A DNA stretch of 64,000 bases, from assembly GCA_020444175.1 (NCBI GenBank), contig JAHLLM010000013.1, positions 1-64,000 of the forward strand, in the 5' to 3' direction. The position numbers and the translations under genes are program-made. The notes beneath the pieces are model-generated. The model worked only from the letters and a program-made list of their open reading frames with translations. It made no database searches and had not been told where the DNA came from. Origin of the DNA: Desulfobulbaceae bacterium. GTDB lineage: Bacteria > Desulfobacterota > Desulfobulbia > Desulfobulbales > SURF-16. Of the stretch, positions 58,739 through 64,000 are shown piece after piece. The number at the start of each line of letters is the position of its first letter. Positions within the stretch are counted from its first letter, which is position 1.

Positions 58739-60097
58739 TTACTCGACAACTTCGTCTGCAACTATTTTATTGATCAAAAGTCCGGTGAGAATTTTCGGAT
58801 AAAAATAAGTTGATTTGTGGGGCATGATAAGATTCTCATCTGCAATTCTTTTAACCTGGGCCACAGGTGTATGATTCATCAAAAAAAGGATGGGGCTCTT
58901 ACCACCATCGCCTGCAACATCTTTCACGGCCGCATCAAGAGCCTCATCCGGATCACTGTAGTAGCTCACCAGGCCCTCATTGTCGCATTTATCATGACCC
59001 AGACCTAAAAGCCGATCAATAATAAGATCGGACAAGACAACAACATCAAGTTCCTGCAAGGCGTCGGGAATATCCGGACCAAGTGTTTTTGACATGATAT
59101 TCGGCTTTAAAGTGAGAAGAAAGCAGCGGTCCGAAGAGGGTTCATACATGCCGAAAACGGTTTCTTCCGTCCCCCTTTCCTCCATCCTTTCCAAGGCTTG
59201 CTCAATAAGAGTTTCTCTGCTGCCGCCGCCTATTTCGGTCAGCTCAAAATAATCGCCCATTTTTTCCTGCAAGGCATCAATACCAATTGACTCAGGAAAA
59301 TGAACGAGCCTATGGGTTGGCAGAACGGAAAGACCGGGGTCTTCCATGGGGCAAAGATACATCATAATATGATTATAGGGACTGCTGGCAGCAACCTTGC
59401 CCTGGCGCTTTTCCATTAACTCCCGCAACTGCAAGGCAGTTGTATAGCGATGATGGCCGTCCGCTATATAAAGCGATTTTTCATTGAACGCTTCCTGAAC
59501 TCGCTTGATTACGTCACTGTTTTTTACAGCCCAGAGAGAATGAATGCAGCCGTCCTGGTCTTCAACCCGGCAAAGGGGTTCGTCAGGGCAGGCTCCTTCC
59601 AGAAGCGACATTATTTTCCCTTCATTATCCGGATACAGTGAAAAAATCTGACTAAACTGAGCCTGGCATGTGTCAATAAGACGCAACCGGTCATCAGTGA
59701 CACCACGAAATGTCTTTTCATGGGGCTTGACTATTCCTTCCTCAAATTCAGCAAGTTGTACCAGTGTCACCAGTCCTTTTCTGGTAAAAACACGTCCATT
59801 TGCCAGGGTGTACTCTGTCTGATAGAGGTAAATGGATAAATCCTGGTCACGAATAAGAATCTCCTCATCCTGCCAGAGCCCGAATATTTTTTTAGCACTT
59901 TCGTATCGTTCTGTAGACGGTTGATCACCGGCCTGCTTGGTAAGATCAAGCTGAATCATGTTATATGGATTTTTCGACATGAGCGCAGCCTGGGCCTTTT
60001 CATCAATAACATCGTAGGGCGGCGTCACAACATCTTCCATGCGATTAATTTTTTTCAAATTATAGCGAAGGCCTCTAAAAGGGGCGATTTTAGCCAT
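58739..60097 (-). CDS. DUF1015 family protein
   Basis: 452 aa; 'PFRGLRYNLKKINRMEDVVTPPYDVIDEKAQ', 'LYIADGHHRYTTALQLRE'. Confidence 0.93.
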   Translation of the reverse strand: MAKIAPFRGLRYNLKKINRMEDVVTPPYDVIDEKAQAALMSKNPYNMIQLDLTKQAGDQPSTERYESAKKIFGLWQDEEILIRDQDLSIYLYQTEYTLANGRVFTRKGLVTLVQLAEFEEGIVKPHEKTFRGVTDDRLRLIDTCQAQFSQIFSLYPDNEGKIMSLLEGACPDEPLCRVEDQDGCIHSLWAVKNSDVIKRVQEAFNEKSLYIADGHHRYTTALQLRELMEKRQGKVAASSPYNHIMMYLCPMEDPGLSVLPTHRLVHFPESIGIDALQEKMGDYFELTEIGGGSRETLIEQALERMEERGTEETVFGMYEPSSDRCFLLTLKPNIMSKTLGPDIPDALQELDVVVLSDLIIDRLLGLGHDKCDNEGLVSYYSDPDEALDAAVKDVAGDGGKSPILFLMNHTPVAQVKRIADENLIMPHKSTYFYPKILTGLLINKIVADEVVE

Positions 60098-60226
60098 GGA
60101 ACTTCCTCTCCTTCTTACTCAATGGATATTTAAACTTTGCGAATAATACTATTTATGATTAAATTGCGAGTTTCAAATATCATACTTTACTGCAAATTGT
60201 GACAAAAAACATCAGGAGAACTCTCT

Positions 60227-60607
60227 ATGTTTGACATTTTTATAAAAACCCATTTCTCAGCAGGGCATCACCTGCGCAACTATCCAGGTAATTGCGAAAA
60301 GCCCCATGGACACAACTGGAACGTCAAGGTTACCGTCAGGGCGACTGAGCTTGACGAACTCGGCATGGGTATTGATTTCCGCACTATCAAAAATGCGGTA
60401 AACAAGGTGATGGATGACATTGACCACTGTGACCTGAACGAGCACAGCGCTTTCCTAGACAGGAATCCATCCTCGGAAAACATTGCTGTTTACATCTTTG
60501 AAACATTGAAACAGGAACTCTCTTCAGAACGTTATCACCTGCATTCAATCATGGTGGGCGAAACAGATAGCAGCGGTGTGGTTTACCATGGCCCATCCGC
60601 AGCCTGA
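60227..60607 (+). CDS. queD: 6-carboxytetrahydropterin synthase
   Basis: 126 aa; 'THFSAGHHLRNYPGNCEKPHGHNWNVKVTV', 'MGIDFRTIKNAVNKVMDDIDHCDLNE'. Confidence 0.95.
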   Translation: MFDIFIKTHFSAGHHLRNYPGNCEKPHGHNWNVKVTVRATELDELGMGIDFRTIKNAVNKVMDDIDHCDLNEHSAFLDRNPSSENIAVYIFETLKQELSSERYHLHSIMVGETDSSGVVYHGPSAA

Positions 60608-61289
60608 TACCATCGACCCATTGCATCTTCAGGTTTCCGAACTTTTTTACTCTATACAGGGGGAATCGACTTTCGCCGGTTACCCCTGTGCCTTTATACG
60701 ACTGGCCGGCTGCAATCTCCGCTGCTCCTACTGTGATGCCCGTTATACATACGAGGAACCGTTCAGACCTCTGCAGCTTAATGAAATCATCAATTTTACG
60801 GAAAAATATCCTGCGGCCCTGGTGCAGATAACAGGAGGAGAGCCCCTCATCCAGCAGGGCACCTATCCATTACTGGAAAAACTCCTGCTGGCCGGTCGTC
60901 TTGTGCTGCTTGAAACAAACGGCAGTATCAGCCTGAAAGATGTGCCGGATGATGTCGTGAAAATCATGGATTTCAAGTGCCCCGGCAGCGGGATGTCTGA
61001 AAAGATGCATGTTGCCAACCTCAAAATGCTTTCCCCGGCTGACGAGCTGAAATTTGTTATCAGTTCAAGAGGAGATTATGAGTGGGCTGTCAACTGCCTT
61101 TATGACCACATTCCGGATGTTAATAACCCTGTCCATATTAAGAACCGGGTAAAAGTGCTCTTCTCACCAGTGACAGGGGCATTGGACCAAAGCGAACTTG
61201 CCCAGTGGATTCTTGACGACGGGCTTCTTGTTCGCCTGCAACTGCAGCTCCACACCATTCTGTGGCCAGCAAAGACAAGAGGCTTCTAA
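60588..61289 (+). CDS. queE: 7-carboxy-7-deazaguanine synthase (radical SAM)
   Basis: 'VSELFYSIQGESTFAGYPCAFIRLAGCNLRCSYCDARYTYEE'; overlaps queD by 20 nt. Confidence 0.95.
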   Translation: MAHPQPDTIDPLHLQVSELFYSIQGESTFAGYPCAFIRLAGCNLRCSYCDARYTYEEPFRPLQLNEIINFTEKYPAALVQITGGEPLIQQGTYPLLEKLLLAGRLVLLETNGSISLKDVPDDVVKIMDFKCPGSGMSEKMHVANLKMLSPADELKFVISSRGDYEWAVNCLYDHIPDVNNPVHIKNRVKVLFSPVTGALDQSELAQWILDDGLLVRLQLQLHTILWPAKTRGF

Positions 61290-61448
61290 CCTCTTCTTTT
61301 TTCCGCATACATACACACCAGTTTACATCTCGCACCCATACCTCAAACACCGGGAGTTCAAGTTGATTTATCTGTCTCTGCAGCACAAGCAATGCGGGTT
61401 CCTGCTTTAGCGGACTCACACTGTGCCAGCGAATAATCAGCCAAATAT

Positions 61449-61549
61449 GATGGTCTCGCAAAAAGCTCTCAAGCTGACCATCCGCCAACGCAATATCAAC
61501 AAGTTACATACTTGTCGGCGGCGGTTGAGGGGGTTTTTACGAAACCGTC
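61449..61549 (+). mobile_element. 101-bp MITE-like palindromic element, copy C
   Basis: Identical by eye to copy B; flanked by aaatat (61443-61448 and 61550-61555). Confidence 0.92.
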
Positions 61550-61815
61550 AAATATGTACTGTTAAATTTTTTTTACCTCAATCACCATAAAAAGGACAAA
61601 TTCCTTTACTTCACAAATGGAAAAAAATTTGCCCCCCCCTTAACCATCCGAAAAGAAATGATATCTTGAATATCATTTTTGGCGGGTCTATTTATTGCTT
61701 ATCTAAATATCTATTCATTTCCTGATTTATTTTCCGATATAATTAGAAGTGTGATTAAATATCATATGCGCGATTAACTTTTCTTCAAGGTCACAAAGCT
61801 TGACAGGAGAGGAAG

Positions 61816-62658
61816 ATGAACCATATGGATAAAGTACATATACCCCCCAAACATTCGACAGGGAAATACCCTCTTGCAGTAACGCTTCTGCTGTGGTCCT
61901 TCTGCTTTATCCTTCCTGTCCAGGCAGGAATTTTGAACAGTGCATTATCAAAAGCCGTCTACCAGAAAATAACACCAAGCCTCGAATCAGAGCTCGTACG
62001 CCACAACCTCATACTTGGCAGTCCGATATTTATCCGTATTTTTAAAGAATCAAGCGAACTTGAAATATGGGTAAAAGGTAAAAACAAATACGAACTTTTC
62101 AAAACATATGATATTTGCTCTTTTTCCGGCGAGCTTGGTCCCAAGCAAAGGGAAGGAGATCTACAGAGTCCGGAAGGCTTTTATCTTGTTGAAGGCAGTC
62201 AGCTTAACCCCTTCAGTCGTTTTCACCTCTCTTTTAACCTGGGTTACCCAAATCAGTACGACAGAATCCATGGCCGTACGGGCAGCGCGCTTATGGTTCA
62301 TGGGAGCTGTGTTTCCGCTGGTTGCTTTGCCATGACTGATCCCATTGTCGAAGAAATTTATACCCTTGCAGAAGCAGCTTTAAAAAACGGTCAGCCTTTT
62401 TTCAAAGTCCACATTTTCCCCTTCAGAATGACTGCAGATAATATGGCAAGGCATAAAAACTCCCAGTGGATAAACTTTTGGAAGAATCTAAAAGAAGGCT
62501 ATGACTATTTTGAAAAAAACAACCAGCCGCCGGATACATCAGTAAGAAAAAAAAGATACGTTTTTGGCTGCGAATTTATTGAAACAATAAGCAGCCAGAA
62601 AAAGAAAATTCCTTATCAAACTCATACATCGACACACCCTAACGACTCGGCCACATAA
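61816..62658 (+). CDS. L,D-transpeptidase (YkuD family) exported protein
   Basis: 280 aa; signal peptide; 'GRTGSALMVHGSCVSAGCFAMTD' (HGxxxSxGC). Confidence 0.92.
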   Translation: MNHMDKVHIPPKHSTGKYPLAVTLLLWSFCFILPVQAGILNSALSKAVYQKITPSLESELVRHNLILGSPIFIRIFKESSELEIWVKGKNKYELFKTYDICSFSGELGPKQREGDLQSPEGFYLVEGSQLNPFSRFHLSFNLGYPNQYDRIHGRTGSALMVHGSCVSAGCFAMTDPIVEEIYTLAEAALKNGQPFFKVHIFPFRMTADNMARHKNSQWINFWKNLKEGYDYFEKNNQPPDTSVRKKRYVFGCEFIETISSQKKKIPYQTHTSTHPNDSAT

Positions 62659-62801
62659 ACCATTTTCACTCTTCCATTCTCTCTTTCCGACAAATCCGGC
62701 TCTCTATAAAACACCTCTTTTTCTTCAATCCCAGCTGTTTGACATCAATCGGATTACCCTGCAAACACGCTGACACACACTCCCTCCTTACAGAAAAAAA
62801 C

Positions 62802-62830
62802 TTGACACACCCACAAATAAGATTTACATA
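62802..62830 (+). promoter_or_regulatory. Sigma-70-type promoter of the arsR-like operon
   Basis: TTGACA-N17-TACATA, ~44 nt upstream of the ATG at 62874. Confidence 0.6.
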
Positions 62831-62873
62831 TAGCCACATGGGAATATTTAAATAAAGACATCAGGAGAACACC

Positions 62874-63218
62874 ATGAAAGATTTTATCCGCGTCATGAAG
62901 GCCTTATCGGATCCGAGCAGAATTAAAATTATCAAAATGCTCGGAGAGAAGGAAATGTGTGTTTGTGAAATGACAGCAGTTCTGGAACTTGCTCAGCCGA
63001 CTGTATCAAAACACATGAAGGTACTTGAAGATGCGGGTCTTGTCGATTTCAGCAAGCAAGGCTCCTGGGTTAATTATCGCCTTGTGCAGGATGACTCCAA
63101 TCAATATGCCCAAACCATGCTCATCCACATGAAAAAATGGCTCTCAGATGACAAGCAGGTCATGGACGTAATTATCAGGGCAAAAAGCGTAAACAGATCA
63201 AGAATAAATGCGGCCTGA
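62874..63218 (+). CDS. ArsR family metalloregulator
   Basis: 114 aa; 'MKALSDPSRIKIIKMLGEKEMCVCEMTAVLELAQPTVSKHMKVLEDAGLV' with CVC metal site. Confidence 0.93.
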   Translation: MKDFIRVMKALSDPSRIKIIKMLGEKEMCVCEMTAVLELAQPTVSKHMKVLEDAGLVDFSKQGSWVNYRLVQDDSNQYAQTMLIHMKKWLSDDKQVMDVIIRAKSVNRSRINAA

Positions 63219-63244
63219 ATCAGGCCTCTAAGACGGGTAAAGTT

Positions 63245-64000
63245 ATGGAATGGAAAAGAGAGTGGAAACCGTTGTTATGGATTATTGCAGCATTTTTAGG
63301 TTGCTATTACCTGCCGGTTGGGAGTGGGCGTTTTGAAAATGCAGTTATCGAGTCACTGCATCTGGTAAAGTGGTATGCCCGTGAGCACGTACTTCTTTGC
63401 CTGATTCCCGCTTTTTTCATCGCCGGTGCTATCTCCGTTTTTGTCAGTCAGGCATCTGTTTTGAAATATCTGGGAGCCAAGGCAAACAAGGTCGTTGCCT
63501 ATGGTGTTGCCTCGGTTTCAGGGACCATTCTTGCCGTCTGTTCCTGCACCATCCTGCCTCTCTTTGCCGGTATTTACCGAATGGGAGCAGGGCTTGGCCC
63601 GGCAACCGCTTTTCTTTATTCCGGCCCCGCAATCAACATTCTTGCCATTATCCTTACTGCCCGTATTCTGGGTCCAGAGCTTGGGCTGGCCCGGGCTTTA
63701 GGCGCCATCATTTTCAGCGTCATTATCGGACTCCTTATGCACTTTTTTTTCAGAAAGGAGGAACTTGAAAAAGCAGAGGCACAAATGGCCATGCCTGAAG
63801 CCGAGGTGAGCAGGCCTCTCTGGCAGAATGCCTTCTACTTTGCCATGATGATCGGCATCCTGGTTTTTGCAAATTGGGGAAAGACCGAAGAAACATCAGG
63901 ACTCTGGTTTGCCATATACTCAAACAAGTGGTTGATCACTTCATTTTTTTCCGCGGCTATGGGAATTACCCTTATGCTCTGGTTCAAACTTCCTAAATGG
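63245..64000 (+). CDS. Permease (ArsP / DUF318 family), truncated by window end
   Basis: Not in the ORF track; manual translation MEWKREWKPLLWIIAAFLGCYYLPVG...VCSCTILPLFAGIYRMGAGLGPATAFLYSGPAINILAI... stays open to 64000. Confidence 0.9.
   Translation, partial: MEWKREWKPLLWIIAAFLGCYYLPVGSGRFENAVIESLHLVKWYAREHVLLCLIPAFFIAGAISVFVSQASVLKYLGAKANKVVAYGVASVSGTILAVCSCTILPLFAGIYRMGAGLGPATAFLYSGPAINILAIILTARILGPELGLARALGAIIFSVIIGLLMHFFFRKEELEKAEAQMAMPEAEVSRPLWQNAFYFAMMIGILVFANWGKTEETSGLWFAIYSNKWLITSFFSAAMGITLMLWFKLPKW

Noticed and set aside
61138-61488. 116-aa minus-strand ORF
   Set aside because: Antisense to queE and running into MITE copy C; no recognisable domain.
1-64000. CRISPR arrays, rRNA genes, prophage structural genes, complete IS transposases
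   Set aside because: No regularly spaced direct repeats, rRNA signatures, phage structural proteins or transposase ORFs were recognised in the window.

Overview
This 64-kb window looks like bacterial chromosome. Gene content suggests Desulfobacterota / former Deltaproteobacteria, possibly Desulfobulbales; that placement is inference only. The core is conserved housekeeping synteny on the minus strand: thrS-infC-rpmI-rplT-pheS-pheT-ihfA-merR-like with tRNA-Pro, and recR-ybaB-dnaX-ffs(4.5S)-tRNA-Ser-tadA-thioredoxin reductase-like, with tRNA-Val between them. The rest is accessory or regulatory: several sensor kinases, a periplasmic-binding-protein/diguanylate-cyclase/porin cluster, a PHP(EndoQ-like)-UvrD fusion helicase, YcaO-TPR, a receiver + TIR-like (CAP12/PF10137-like) protein, a PEP-CTERM protein, a C11 pseudo-peptidase, a degenerate cyclase-HEAT protein, queD/queE, and an ArsR-permease operon cut by the window end. 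The most notable findings are: (1) a 101-bp palindromic element present three times, each copy flanked by its own 6-bp AT-rich direct repeat (aatttt / aattat / aaatat), i.e. a MITE with target-site duplications; (2) a lone receiver-TIR-like fusion; (3) a PHP/EndoQ-UvrD fusion; (4) infC with no in-frame ATG/GTG/TTG at its conserved N-terminus and an SD-spaced ATC start; (5) a clostripain-like protein whose His/Cys dyad appears lost; (6) a -24/-12 sigma-54 promoter upstream of the PEP-CTERM gene. All family assignments are by eye from motifs; no database search was run.
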